Assembly (NCBI GenBank): GCA_021801265.1
Contig: JAJYYE010000010.1
Span: forward strand, 248,001 to 312,000
Source: Pseudomonadota bacterium
Lineage (GTDB): Bacteria; Pseudomonadota; Gammaproteobacteria; Halothiobacillales; Halothiobacillaceae
Reading direction: 5' to 3'
DNA: 64,000 nt
Shown here: positions 8,828-17,744 of the stretch, piece after piece
Position numbering within the stretch: position 1 is the stretch's first letter
Layout of the letters: the number at the start of each line of letters is the position of its first letter
Program-made: the position numbers and the translations under genes
Notes under the pieces: generated by a model
What the model was told of the DNA's origin: nothing
What the model saw: the letters and a program-made list of their open reading frames with translations, nothing else
The model's database searches: none

Positions 8828-8875
8828 TACATGGGGTGTAGGTGGTCGGAGGTTCAAATCCTCTCATCCCGACCA
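8828..8875 (+). pseudogene. Displaced 3' half of tRNA-Pro(GGG), attachment site
   Basis: The sequence from the anticodon loop ATGGGGT (8831-8837) through the T-arm GGAGGTTCAAATCCTCT to the acceptor CATCCCG, discriminator A and CCA (8873-8875) matches the 3' half of a bacterial tRNA-Pro(GGG). The 5' half is missing: bases before 8828 cannot form the D-arm or acceptor strand. This is the footprint of element integration at the anticodon loop and 3' half. Confidence 0.85.
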
Positions 8876-9170
8876 ATTAAATCCAATGGTTGCAATTTTC
8901 TATTGCAGCCTCATTTATCAAAAATCCATTTTTGTTGCCAATTTTTATGGCGCCGGCCGAAATGTGCGACCGCCATCCTGTGTGTAATTTCGCAAAATAC
9001 TTTGAGGAATTTCGCGCGATAGTTTGAGGATAAAAACCATTCATTCCACTGAGTAATATAGTGTTTGAGTTACCCCATCGCTCCCAACGGGACATTGGAT
9101 ACAAACACACCCGATAACACGGACACCTCAGAGAGATCCCATAATGGGCACAAGGAGGGAGCGGTTTTTA
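8876..9170. other. Intergenic, with a 22-bp tandem direct repeat
   Basis: No convincing gene is present. At 8986-9007 and 9008-9029 a 22-base unit occurs twice (AATTTCGC, seven variable bases, TTTGAGG). Multiple short direct repeats of this kind occur at the ends of IS21-family elements and in operators. No transposase remains nearby, so the origin is unknown. Confidence 0.5.
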
Positions 9171-9197
9171 AATAAAAACCCCGCCAAAGCAGGGTTT
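9171..9197 (-). terminator. Rho-independent terminator after the HiPIP gene
   Basis: On the minus strand AAACCCTGC pairs with GCGGGGTTT (nine pairs, one G-U) around a TTTG loop and is followed by a U-rich tail. It lies 54 bases after the HiPIP stop codon. Confidence 0.8.
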
Positions 9198-9250
9198 CAT
9201 CTGAAAATAAACAAATAAAATCAAAGCATTAAATTTTAATTGCAGATGTG

Positions 9251-9607
9251 TTAACTCATCTTGACAAAAGAGGTACACCAGCCTTTGGCGGCCACATCTT
9301 TCCCGGGGAATACGGCGCAGGGACCCCACGCGGCGGTTCGGTCGCCTTGGTAGAGCGCGCAACCGTCACAGGCACTGCCTTTTTGATAGGTGGGACTCTT
9401 GCTGGCCGTTGCATCTTCAACATAAGAAAGCGCGACAGCGGTGGGATCAGATGGTGACAAATGCGGTAAATCAGCGGCTTGTGCCATACGCATGGTGACA
9501 ATGCTACTTAAGGGGATGAGTATGACCGAAGCAGCAACCCCGCTGAGAAAGCGGCGGCGCGCGGGTTGCATTGCGTCTGTTTCGGGACGTTTAAGATCTT
9601 TATTCAT
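9251..9607 (-). CDS. High-potential iron-sulfur protein (HiPIP), Tat-exported
   Basis: HiPIP is a small periplasmic 4Fe-4S electron carrier, typically between the bc1 complex and a terminal oxidase, reaction centre or sulfur-oxidation enzymes. The 118-residue precursor has a twin-arginine signal (ARRRFLSG, residues about 17-24), a hydrophobic segment and a cleavage region near AQAADLP. The four cluster cysteines follow the family pattern in SACDGC, WGPCAVF and GWCTSF. ATG 9607 is chosen because GAGG lies 7 bases upstream; an ATG at 9619 overlaps that Shine-Dalgarno. The gene is monocistronic with its own terminator. Confidence 0.95.
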   Translation of the reverse strand: MNKDLKRPETDAMQPARRRFLSGVAASVILIPLSSIVTMRMAQAADLPHLSPSDPTAVALSYVEDATASKSPTYQKGSACDGCALYQGDRTAAWGPCAVFPGKDVAAKGWCTSFVKMS

Positions 9608-9749
9608 GGTAAGCCTCATAAAATCCAGTTGAACGAATCACCATAATAGACTGGTTTGCTCATTTTTTCCCTCCAGTACCTCCGGTGGTCAAGCCCGATA
9701 TTACGAGATCGTAATTCATCGCGGGGCAAATTAGTGGCAAATTAAAGGG

Positions 9750-10874
9750 ATGAATCAGTCCCACCACTTCACTCGTCGATCACCTTTATTTGGAATCCCC
9801 TATCTGCTGGGTTTGTGTGGCGTGTTGGCTTGCCTGTTGGCTGGCACTGGGGCTGGTGCTGCGCCCGCGCAAACGTCGATGCCCGCGCCAGGCAGTATCA
9901 TCACCGAACACGCCCTGCGAACCGAGTTTTCAACTGGGTTCGGGCACATTGCGCCTATCGCGCAAGCTGCGTTAAGAGCGAATCAAACCGGGCGGGTACG
10001 GGATTTAACCTTGTACCTCGGCCAAGTGGTACAGGCTGGCGCTGTTGTAGGTCATTTGGTCGGCTCAAACCTCACGGCACAAATCCAACAGGCGCAAGCG
10101 CGCTTATCTCAAGCGATAGCGAGTGAACACTCGGCCATACGGTTATTGCTGATTGAGCAAAGAACCCTGGCAGATCAAATCAGTACGCAACAAACGCTTG
10201 TACATGCTGAGCAGGCATTGGGGCTAGCGCAGGCAGAGCGCAGCATCGCACAGGCGGCTTTAACGGCGTTAAAACGGGATACGGAGTTACGTACGCCATC
10301 TCCGGGCATCGTGACCCGCATCGAACAGATCAATGGTAGCCGCGTGCGGCCGGGCATGGCGATTGCACGCATCGCCCCCACACAGGGTTTACTTTTACGT
10401 GCCCGATTTTTCTCGACTCAGCCTGCCCAAATTCATCTGAGCCAGATCAAACCCGGAACGCGAGGGTGGTTTATCCCAATCGATTCAACACAAAAAATTG
10501 CAGTTAGCGTAGAAAGCATATTGCCCATTGATGCCCGTGATGGTGCATTACCAATTGTTTTACAGCCCGTTAAGGGTCAATTGCTCTCGACAGACAATTG
10601 GCAAGATGGACTTGCAGGCACGGTTGAATTAATCGGTGCAAGCCAGACGGTAATCCCCGTGCCAACCCGGGCCCTGGTGTTGGCGCAGGGGCAATGGTGG
10701 GTGCTGGTTAAAACCCCTTCCGGCTGGCAACGGCAGGCGGTACACATCGGTGCCAGTCACGGCGATAATACCGATGTCACCAGTGGGCTTAATGCCGGTG
10801 CGGTGGTATTGGTCGAGCAGGCCTATCTTGAATTTCACCGCGATTTCGCCTCGCGTTATCAGCAGCCGGATTAA
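9750..10874 (+). CDS. RND efflux periplasmic adaptor (membrane fusion protein)
   Basis: The 374-residue protein links an inner-membrane RND pump to an outer-membrane channel. It has an N-terminal hydrophobic signal (residues about 15-38, then AAPAQ), a lipoyl-like half motif (LYLGQVVQAGAVVGHLVGSN), a short helical hairpin rich in Gln/Ala (about 110-170), the second lipoyl half (RTPSPGIVTRIEQINGSRV) and beta-barrel/membrane-proximal domains. It ends two bases before the pump gene, so the two form an operon. No outer-membrane partner is encoded nearby. The substrate is not predictable. Confidence 0.9.
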   Translation: MNQSHHFTRRSPLFGIPYLLGLCGVLACLLAGTGAGAAPAQTSMPAPGSIITEHALRTEFSTGFGHIAPIAQAALRANQTGRVRDLTLYLGQVVQAGAVVGHLVGSNLTAQIQQAQARLSQAIASEHSAIRLLLIEQRTLADQISTQQTLVHAEQALGLAQAERSIAQAALTALKRDTELRTPSPGIVTRIEQINGSRVRPGMAIARIAPTQGLLLRARFFSTQPAQIHLSQIKPGTRGWFIPIDSTQKIAVSVESILPIDARDGALPIVLQPVKGQLLSTDNWQDGLAGTVELIGASQTVIPVPTRALVLAQGQWWVLVKTPSGWQRQAVHIGASHGDNTDVTSGLNAGAVVLVEQAYLEFHRDFASRYQQPD

Positions 10875-10876
10875 TC

Positions 10877-13800
10877 ATGTCGGCCGCCCCGCCATCAACA
10901 CCCCCGGAACCCCACAGCCTCGCTGACGTTGAGCCCACGGGGCGCAGATTTTTTCGCCGGCCCGCTTTGTGGGCAATGGTGTATGGGGCGCTGATCGCGT
11001 ATGGCCTTTATGCGTTCATCATGATTCCAGTCGAAGTATTACCTCGGTTTGACTATCCTCAGATCAGCGTCATCACCCACGCGCCAGGTGCCAGCGCGCA
11101 GGAATTAGAAAGCCTGATCGCACGCCCGATAGAAAACGAGCTTTTGGCCTTGCCCCAAGTGGTTAGTCTACGTTCAACCATTGGGCACGGGCTGGTACAA
11201 ACCGATATTCGCTTTGCCGAAAAAAGTAATCCCACCCTTGATCTACAAATGGTGAATGGCGCGATTGACCGCGCGCGCGGCCAGCTTCCACCCCATGCCC
11301 ATCCGTATGCCGAAATCATGGGCAATGCGATTAATGAAGTGGCGGATTACAGTTTGATACTGCCCGCAGACGCCGCCCCAGATACCGTTCAGCGCCAAAT
11401 CATCAGTGACATTGTGCCGGCGCTGCGGGCGATTGCCGGTGTGCAACGTGTCACGGTATATGGGGGCGGCGAGCAAACGCTGTGGGTACAACCCAATTTA
11501 TTGGCCTTGCAACAGCATCATGTCCCCATCACGGCGATTACCAGTGCACTCAGCCAACACATTTTGCTTGAGCCGTCGGGCTATCTCTCGATGGGGCATC
11601 AAGATGTGTTAATTGAAGCCCGCGCCCTGCCGCATCAGAGTGCGGCAATCAGCCAAATCAGCATTCCAACCCCAACGGGCCCGATTCCGCTGGGCGCCTT
11701 GGCCCGAGTCGTTCGTGCCCCCATGCCTACGCATAGCGCCGTCACGCTGGATGGACGCGCGACTATTGCGCTCACCGTATTTAAACAGTCGAGCGCATCC
11801 ACACTGCCCGTGACCCGCGCCGTACAAACGGCGCTCGATCAGAGCATCAATCAGCTGCCTCCGGGATCGCACTGGCTGCGGGTGTACGATCAAGGCCATT
11901 TGGTGCAGGTCATCGGTGATGACTTAACCCGAAATCTGTTGCTGGGCGCCGCGTTGGCCGTATTGGTTTTATTCTGGCTCTTGGGTGGGGGGCGTGGGGT
12001 GTGGTTGCTTGCGCTCAGCATCCCGCTGTCCTTATTGCTGGGCATCGCGGGTTTATACGCTACAGGGCAGAGCTTGAATTTACTCACGCTGGGCGCACTC
12101 ACCGTAGCGGTTGGCTTGCTCGCCGATGATGCCATTATTGTGCTGGAAAGCATTACCCACCGATGGGAACAAGGAGATGCGCGCTGGGCGGGAATTTGGC
12201 AGGGTCTGCGGGACATTGCCAGCCCGGATGTCAGTGGCACGCTATCCACCGTTGCCGTATTTTTGCCGCTGTTGCTGGTGGGCGGTTTAGCGGGGTTATT
12301 TTTCCTGCCCTTTGCCTTAGCGATGACCTTCGCGTTATTGGCCTCGTTATTTGTCTCACTCACCCTCATTCCGATGGGACTTGGCCTCATGCAAGCCGAT
12401 CGCTATCTTCTGCGCCGTCGAGAATCGCCGCCCTCACGGGCCTCTGGCTTGCGTGTTACCACCGCGTTATATCGCGGTAATTTGGTTATTTTCCGACTGG
12501 CTGTGCGCTACCCCCGCGCCAGCTTAACCGCCAGTGTGGGGCTGCTCTTGATCAGCATCGCCAGCATGGCCTGGGTAACGGTGAATTTTTTACCACTGCC
12601 CAATGAAGGGGTGATGCTCGAAAGCTTCACCTTGCCACCGGGTACGTCCCTTGCCGAAACCCAAACCACCGTGGCACGGATGACTCAACGATTACAGCAA
12701 GACCCCAGCGTCGCGCATGTGTTCGCCCGCATCGGTTCAGCAGCCAGCACAGCCTATACCGAACCCGCCTACGCAGGCGAAATTCAAATTGTGCTGCACC
12801 CCAATATTCAGGTAAATGATTTAAATGCCATCGGCACACGACTGGCCGCGCTCAGTGCCCTGCCCGGCGTACAGACCAGTATTGATACGCCAACGATCGA
12901 ACGCGTGGGTGAGAGTCTTTCCGGCCTGCCGCAACCCTTTGTGATCCGCGTGTTCGGGCCACATATTGATACGCTCCATCACATCACCACGTTGGTGACC
13001 GCCCGCCTCCGGCGCGATGTGCCTGGTTTAACGGATGTATTTAACAACGATGGTTACCCGATCAATCAACTGATTATTTCGCCCAAACCTGCGGCCATGG
13101 CGCTGTATGGGCTGACACCGACGGTTTTATATGCACAACTTCAACCGCTGTTGGCCGGGCAGATACTGGCGCAAATCCCGGATGGCAACCTGCCGTTAAC
13201 GCTCTATATCCGCCTTGCCAACGCCAGCACGCAATCCCGCACTGAACTATCTGCGCTACCGATCAACACAGGCGCGCTACGTCCCCCTGAGATCGCCGGA
13301 AGTGCCACCCAAACCGCTACCCAAATTACCTTGGGCCAAGTCGCCGACATTCAACTCACCCAAACACCCAATCAAATTCGGCATATCAATGGCGCGCGCG
13401 CGCTGGATATTCTGGCCACCCCGAGCAGCCTCGGCGCCGTTTCTTCAATTGACCATGCGTTGGCAGATATTCCTCTGCCCGTCGGATACCGAATCACCAT
13501 CGGTGGTTTATACCCTGAACTCATCCACACGGGCATTGCCCTGGGATTCGCTGCCCTGCTGGCTTTTGGGCTGATGCTGGGCATTCTACTGCTCCAATTT
13601 GATGATTGGCTCGCCCCGGGCTTGTTGCTGGTGCAAATTCCACTGGCCTTCACCGGCGGGGCCTTGGCCTTAAGTGTGAGCGGTGTGGGGCTGAACATGA
13701 CGGGGCTCATCGCCTTCATGACGCTCATCGGGCTGAGCTTGAATCACGGCATCGTGCTGCTGTACCGCATCCGCCATAACGAACGGACCTTACCGTTGGC

Positions 13801-14056
13801 GCAGGCCGTTGAAGAGGCGATTGCCATCCGCTTTCGGCCTATTCTTCTCACCGTACTGACTGCCATTTTGGGCATGTTACCCACCGCATTGGGCTGGGGG
13901 CAAGGCGCCGCACCGGAGCAAGGCTTGGCCATTGTGATTTTAGGCGGCATTTTTTGGAGCGCGCTGCTCTCAACCAACCTCATCCCCGCGCTGTATCTGC
14001 ATTATCGACGCCCACGCGAACACGCTTTGTACGCAAATCAGCCATCCGCCCACTAA
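10877..14056 (+). CDS. RND-family efflux transporter permease
   Basis: This is the 1059-residue inner-membrane pump of the operon, of the AcrB/MdtB/CzcA type. The first transmembrane helix (ALWAMVYGALIAYGLYAF) is followed by the porter domain (EVLPRFDYPQISVITHAPGA). The TM2-6 block has the proton-relay aspartates in VGLLADDAIIVLESI (about 412-426). A second porter repeat and a C-terminal TM7-12 block follow. In the second half the usual relay lysine/threonine region cannot be judged by eye. Lipophilic drugs or solvents are more likely substrates than metals because the DD motif is the HAE type, but this is inference. Confidence 0.92.
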   Translation: MSAAPPSTPPEPHSLADVEPTGRRFFRRPALWAMVYGALIAYGLYAFIMIPVEVLPRFDYPQISVITHAPGASAQELESLIARPIENELLALPQVVSLRSTIGHGLVQTDIRFAEKSNPTLDLQMVNGAIDRARGQLPPHAHPYAEIMGNAINEVADYSLILPADAAPDTVQRQIISDIVPALRAIAGVQRVTVYGGGEQTLWVQPNLLALQQHHVPITAITSALSQHILLEPSGYLSMGHQDVLIEARALPHQSAAISQISIPTPTGPIPLGALARVVRAPMPTHSAVTLDGRATIALTVFKQSSASTLPVTRAVQTALDQSINQLPPGSHWLRVYDQGHLVQVIGDDLTRNLLLGAALAVLVLFWLLGGGRGVWLLALSIPLSLLLGIAGLYATGQSLNLLTLGALTVAVGLLADDAIIVLESITHRWEQGDARWAGIWQGLRDIASPDVSGTLSTVAVFLPLLLVGGLAGLFFLPFALAMTFALLASLFVSLTLIPMGLGLMQADRYLLRRRESPPSRASGLRVTTALYRGNLVIFRLAVRYPRASLTASVGLLLISIASMAWVTVNFLPLPNEGVMLESFTLPPGTSLAETQTTVARMTQRLQQDPSVAHVFARIGSAASTAYTEPAYAGEIQIVLHPNIQVNDLNAIGTRLAALSALPGVQTSIDTPTIERVGESLSGLPQPFVIRVFGPHIDTLHHITTLVTARLRRDVPGLTDVFNNDGYPINQLIISPKPAAMALYGLTPTVLYAQLQPLLAGQILAQIPDGNLPLTLYIRLANASTQSRTELSALPINTGALRPPEIAGSATQTATQITLGQVADIQLTQTPNQIRHINGARALDILATPSSLGAVSSIDHALADIPLPVGYRITIGGLYPELIHTGIALGFAALLAFGLMLGILLLQFDDWLAPGLLLVQIPLAFTGGALALSVSGVGLNMTGLIAFMTLIGLSLNHGIVLLYRIRHNERTLPLAQAVEEAIAIRFRPILLTVLTAILGMLPTALGWGQGAAPEQGLAIVILGGIFWSALLSTNLIPALYLHYRRPREHALYANQPSAH

Positions 14057-14096
14057 ACTGTAAAAACATCAGTCTTATTTTGGCGCGAACCCATTG

Positions 14097-14712
14097 ATGA
14101 AGCTTGATTTATTTGATTCCTCACTTAACCTGGTGCCAGAGCCTACCTGCCAAAGCCAGCGAATCGGCCCAGGCACCGTGCTATTGCGCGCGTTTGCCGC
14201 CCCCGAGGCACTGCAGGTACTGGCCGCAATCCAGACCCTGATCGAGCAAGCGCCCCTGCGACACATGTGCACGCCCGGCGGCAAAACCATCGCTGTGGCC
14301 ATGAGCCATTGCGGCACCCATACCACCGTTATTCCAACAGTTAGCCGCAGAAACCGCCGAGTTAGCCGAGTTAGCCGGGTTTACTGGCTTTACACCCGAT
14401 GCCTGTTTAATCAATCGCTACACACCCGGTGTGGGCATGGGCTTGCATCAAGATCGGGATGAGCAGGATTTTAGCGCGCCCATCGTGTCCATATCCCTGG
14501 GATTACCCGTCACTTTTCTCTGGGGTGGCTTAACGCGTGGTGATAAAGCCCGCCCCATCGTGCTCCATCATGGTGATACTTTGATCTGGGGCGGTGAAGA
14601 TCGCTTGCGCTTTCATGGCGTGCGCCCGTTAAAACCAGGATCCGCCGCAGTAGGGCAGCATCCGCCTTTGAATGACGCGCGCATCAATCTCACCTTCCGC
14701 AAAGCCGGTTAA
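14097..14712 (+). pseudogene. alkB: alkB, inactivated by internal deletion and frameshift
   Basis: AlkB is the Fe(II)/2-oxoglutarate dioxygenase that removes methyl groups from 1-methyladenine and 3-methylcytosine. The first frame encodes the N-terminal half through TPGGKTIAVAMSHCG (14097 to about 14315). The rest continues in the +1 frame from about 14317 (PIPPLFQQLAAETAELAELA) to 14712. Compared with E. coli AlkB, about 25 residues after the SHCG motif are gone, including the nucleotide-recognition lid that carries Trp69 and Tyr76. The iron ligands (LHQDRDE and RFHGVRPL) and the 2-oxoglutarate arginine region (RINLTFRKAG) survive in the second part. A 9-base tandem repeat (GCCGAGTTA twice) sits near 14358. 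Confidence 0.85.
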
Positions 14713-14733
14713 AACCGCCATGAGATCACCCCC

Positions 14734-15648
14734 GTGAATACACAGATAACACACCAAGAACCGCTACCCGAGCACTTTCATCCCGATGCAATTTTGGCTT
14801 TTTATCAACGGGATACACAGCAATTGGCCGAACGCGTTGAAGCCGGCAAGCTGCATAAAGGGTTATTCTGGCGCGGCATGCCGAGCTCAATTTCGATTGA
14901 ATTCAAACACCCACTCGCCACGGCTCAATTGCAGCTTGATGGGGAAATCGCCCCTCAGGACGCGCATCACCTTAAGCAGCTTACGCGGCACTTACTGGGG
15001 CTTAATCAACCCATTGCCGCGTTCGAGCAAGCCCATCATGCTCATCCCGAGCTCGGCGCCCTTATCACCCGCCAGACGGGGCTGCGCGTTCCTGTTACAC
15101 CCACCCCGTTCGAAGCCTTAAGCTCGGCCATTATTGGCCAGCAAATCAGCCTTAACGCCGCCGTTACGGTGCGGCGCGAATTCATTAAAATTGCAGGAAT
15201 ACCCCATAGCAGCGGCCTGTGGTGCGCACCGGATGCCGCCCATATCGCCGGCTGCACACCCGCCATGCTTCAAAAAGCGGGTTTATCTCGCAACAAAGCC
15301 AATGCCCTCATCGGCGCAAGCCAAGCCATCATGCACGGCGATTTAACCCTTTTTACGGGGGCAGATACGCCGCTCACGCCCAAAAAAATTGATGACATTC
15401 GCCATCAGTTACTGGCCATAAAAGGCATCGGTCCGTGGACCGTGAATTACACATTACTGCGCGGCTTTGGCTGGCTCGATGGCTCCTTGCATGGCGATGC
15501 CGGTGTTCGCCGCAGCCTGCAAACCCTGCTCGGCCGTGAGGAACCCATCACCCCTGCAGAAACGGAATGCTGGCTGGCCGAATTTTCCCCGTGGCGGGCG
15601 CTGGTTGCCGCCCATTTGTGGGCCGCGCTCGGCAATCCGCCCAATTAA
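14734..15648 (+). CDS. alkA: DNA-3-methyladenine glycosylase II (AlkA-like)
   Basis: This base-excision enzyme removes alkylated purines. The 304-residue protein has the AlkA-type N-terminal beta domain and the helix-hairpin-helix-GPD core: PFEALSSAIIGQQISLNAAV (about 126-145), the hairpin LLAIKGIGPWTVNY (about 226-240) and the catalytic Asp in LHGDAGVRR. The start is GTG 14734, 21 bases after the alkB remnant, and the two were probably one alkylation-repair operon. No Ada-type regulator is near. Confidence 0.92.
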   Translation: MNTQITHQEPLPEHFHPDAILAFYQRDTQQLAERVEAGKLHKGLFWRGMPSSISIEFKHPLATAQLQLDGEIAPQDAHHLKQLTRHLLGLNQPIAAFEQAHHAHPELGALITRQTGLRVPVTPTPFEALSSAIIGQQISLNAAVTVRREFIKIAGIPHSSGLWCAPDAAHIAGCTPAMLQKAGLSRNKANALIGASQAIMHGDLTLFTGADTPLTPKKIDDIRHQLLAIKGIGPWTVNYTLLRGFGWLDGSLHGDAGVRRSLQTLLGREEPITPAETECWLAEFSPWRALVAAHLWAALGNPPN

Positions 15649-15683
15649 CCCGCCCTGCCATCATCTCCGGAACACGTACAATG

Positions 15684-15846
15684 GCAGCCTGTCGGGCTTA
15701 ACGCAGCCCTACTGCAGAAAAGCCAGATTTTGGTCATACTGCCTCTTTTTTGTTCAATGGAACAACCATTTGCCTCAGAAAGAGTGAAAAATCGGCCTCA
15801 AACGGGACTTGTCCTTCGTGACAGATGGTTAAGTCCGACAGGCTGC
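15684..15846. mobile_element. MITE-like element with 19-bp terminal inverted repeats
   Basis: The sequence GCAGCCTGTCGGGCTTAAC at 15684-15702 reappears inverted at 15828-15846 (GTTAAGTCCGACAGGCTGC) with one mismatch, enclosing 125 non-coding bases. Size and structure fit a miniature element mobilised by a transposase elsewhere. No target duplication is obvious. It lies upstream of rlmD and could affect its transcription. Confidence 0.6.
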
Positions 15847-15913
15847 TAGAATAGCACTCATCTTATCGGGCTCACCTTTGCATCCCGCCCCTACCTTATA
15901 GAGCAAACCCATT

Positions 15914-17233
15914 GTGCGATTTCCAAAATTACCCAAAGGCGAATTTCCCGCCACGATCGAATCCTTAACGCTGGAGGGGCGCGGCATCACCCATATCAAT
16001 GGTAAAGCCACATTTATCAGCCGCGCACTGCCCGGTGAAGTCGTTAAATTCGTCTACACCAACTGCAAAAAACACTTTGATGAAGGTGATGTCGTGTCCA
16101 TCGAACAACCCTCGACCGACCGCATCACCCCGCCCTGCCCGCATTTTGATCAATGCGGCGCCTGTTCGATGCAGCATCTGGCCGCAGAAAAGCAAATTGA
16201 AGTCAAACAACAAGCCCTGTTCGACCAGCTCCAGCGTATCGGCAAAACCGAACCCGAACAGCGACTCCCCCCCCTCGCCGGCCCCGTGTGGGGTTACCGT
16301 CGCCGAGCGCGGTTAGGCGTTAAATACGTCATCAAAAAAGACCGGGTATTAGTGGGATTTCGCGAACGGCGCAGCCATTTTCTGGCCGACATCAGCCACT
16401 GCCCCGTGCTCGACCCGCGCGTGGGCGAACACTTAACCGACATCGCCAGCGCTATTGGCATGCTGGATGCGCGCGCCACCATCGCGCAAATTGAAGTCTC
16501 CTGCTCCGATGACCGCGTGGCACTGGTATTGCGCCATTTGGAACCGTTAAGCCCCCAAGACAAAGCGCGTTTGCACGCCTTCGGCCTTAACCAGAATTTC
16601 GATATCTACCTGCAACCCGGCGGCACCGATTCCGTGCACCCACTCGCGCCAGAAAGCATCACCCCACTGCTCGATCACCAACCCGATTTTGATGTCGCCA
16701 TCGGCTTCAAACCACTCGACTTTACCCAAGTCAACGCCCACATCAACCGCGAGATGGTCAAACTTGCCCTGCATTGGCTTGATATTCAGCCAGGCGACCA
16801 CGCGCTCGATTTATTTGCCGGACTCGGGAATTTCACCCTGCCCATGGCTCGCTTTGCCCAACACGTGACCGCCATCGAACTTGAAACCACCATGGTGCAA
16901 CGCGCTGAACAATCTGCCCGCGCCAACGGCATCACCCACACCACCCACCAAAGCCACAACCTCTTTGAACCCGACCTAACCCAACCCTGGATGCAAAAAA
17001 CCTACGATCGCATCCTCCTCGACCCGCCCCGTGCTGGCGCCGAGGCCATGCTGCCGCACATCGCCCGCTTCAAACCCAAACGGATTGTGTACATCTCCTG
17101 CCACCCCGGCACCCTCGCCCGTGATACCGACAGCCTCGTCCACGAACATGGCTACCGCCTCATCGCCACCGGCGTGATGGACATGTTCCCCCACACCGCC
17201 CACATCGAATCCATCGCCGTGTTTGAACCCTAA
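15914..17233 (+). CDS. rlmD: 23S rRNA (uracil-1939-C5) methyltransferase RlmD
   Basis: RlmD (RumA) makes m5U1939 in 23S rRNA using S-adenosylmethionine. The 439-residue protein starts at GTG 15914 with a TRAM domain (KGEFPATIESLTLEGRGITHI). The 4Fe-4S cluster cysteines are in CPHFDQCGACSMQH and SHCPVL. The methyltransferase domain has DLFAGLGNFTLPMA (about 297-310, SAM motif I), LLDPPRAG and the catalytic Cys in YISCHPGTLARD. It is a single gene with the MITE-like repeat in its upstream region. Confidence 0.95.
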   Translation: MRFPKLPKGEFPATIESLTLEGRGITHINGKATFISRALPGEVVKFVYTNCKKHFDEGDVVSIEQPSTDRITPPCPHFDQCGACSMQHLAAEKQIEVKQQALFDQLQRIGKTEPEQRLPPLAGPVWGYRRRARLGVKYVIKKDRVLVGFRERRSHFLADISHCPVLDPRVGEHLTDIASAIGMLDARATIAQIEVSCSDDRVALVLRHLEPLSPQDKARLHAFGLNQNFDIYLQPGGTDSVHPLAPESITPLLDHQPDFDVAIGFKPLDFTQVNAHINREMVKLALHWLDIQPGDHALDLFAGLGNFTLPMARFAQHVTAIELETTMVQRAEQSARANGITHTTHQSHNLFEPDLTQPWMQKTYDRILLDPPRAGAEAMLPHIARFKPKRIVYISCHPGTLARDTDSLVHEHGYRLIATGVMDMFPHTAHIESIAVFEP

Positions 17234-17344
17234 TAATCCCGATTACTCATCACTATCTGACGGCTTTCATTGCCAAAGCCCCGCACGATTGCTAGAATCC
17301 GCGCCTCTTTCCTGCCCGACAAATCAATTGTCAGGTATAAAACT

Positions 17345-17435
17345 GGAGCGGTGTCCGAGTGGTTGAAGGAGCACGCCTGGAAAGCGTGTATACGGTAACC
17401 CCGTATCGAGGGTTCGAATCCCTCTCGCTCCGCCA
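17345..17435 (+). tRNA. tRNA-Ser(GGA)
   Basis: The 91-base gene includes the encoded CCA. The acceptor GGAGCGG pairs with TCGCTCC, the anticodon stem-loop CACGCCTGGAAAGCGTG carries GGA, the long variable arm (TATACGGTAACCCCGTATC) is of the serine type, and the T-arm is GAGGGTTCGAATCCCTC. Its 3' end is the left attachment site of the island that follows and was left intact by the insertion. Confidence 0.97.
17422..17435 (+). other. attL of the 34-kb island (3' end of tRNA-Ser)
   Basis: CTCTCGCTCCGCCA is repeated exactly at 51609-51622, next to a P4-type integrase. Upstream of the core the match decays (two mismatches in the next two bases), as expected for one end derived from the phage site. 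Confidence 0.85.
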
Positions 17436-17447
17436 TCAATGCTAATT

Positions 17448-17473
17448 AAGCCCATGTTTTCATGGGCTTTTTT
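17448..17473 (+). terminator. Rho-independent terminator of tRNA-Ser
   Basis: AAGCCCATG (17448-17456), loop TTTT and CATGGGCTT (17461-17469) form a perfect 9-bp stem followed by four or more U residues. It begins 12 bases after the tRNA, so it lies inside the island and was brought by it. Confidence 0.85.
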
Positions 17474-17744
17474 AATTATAACCCTTAATCGGTCTTACCT
17501 CTGATCTTACCCAGTACAAAAATACAGTCCATGCCCGCGGCGAGCTGAAACATCCCCAAGGCTTATGAATAAGGTTAATACCGGCGATATGTGATCGCTC
17601 GATTACTCCGATCCTATTAACAGCCGTTTAACACAAGGTGCTGATGGATGTTCTGCGCCAGTTAAAAATATACCCTCAATTTCTTGTTACTTGATTGATG
17701 ACTGTCATCTTTCCGATAACGTCCACTGATGTACAATGCGCTCC

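Larger units (their letters stand above)
1..8837. mobile_element. Right end of an integrated element at tRNA-Pro
   Basis: This stretch holds type I restriction genes, an AbiE-type toxin-antitoxin pair, a DUF4238 gene and a P4-type integrase. It stops at a tRNA-Pro 3' half that has no 5' half in front of it. An element inserted into a tRNA gene rebuilds that gene at one end and leaves the displaced 3' piece at the other, so the intact tRNA-Pro is expected left of the window. The left limit cannot be seen. The boundary is inferred from the tRNA fragment, because no second copy of the repeat is in view. Confidence 0.7.

Noticed and set aside
8877-9110. 77-codon minus-strand frame in the flank of tRNA-Pro
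   Set aside because: It spans the 22-base direct repeats and has no protein-like features.
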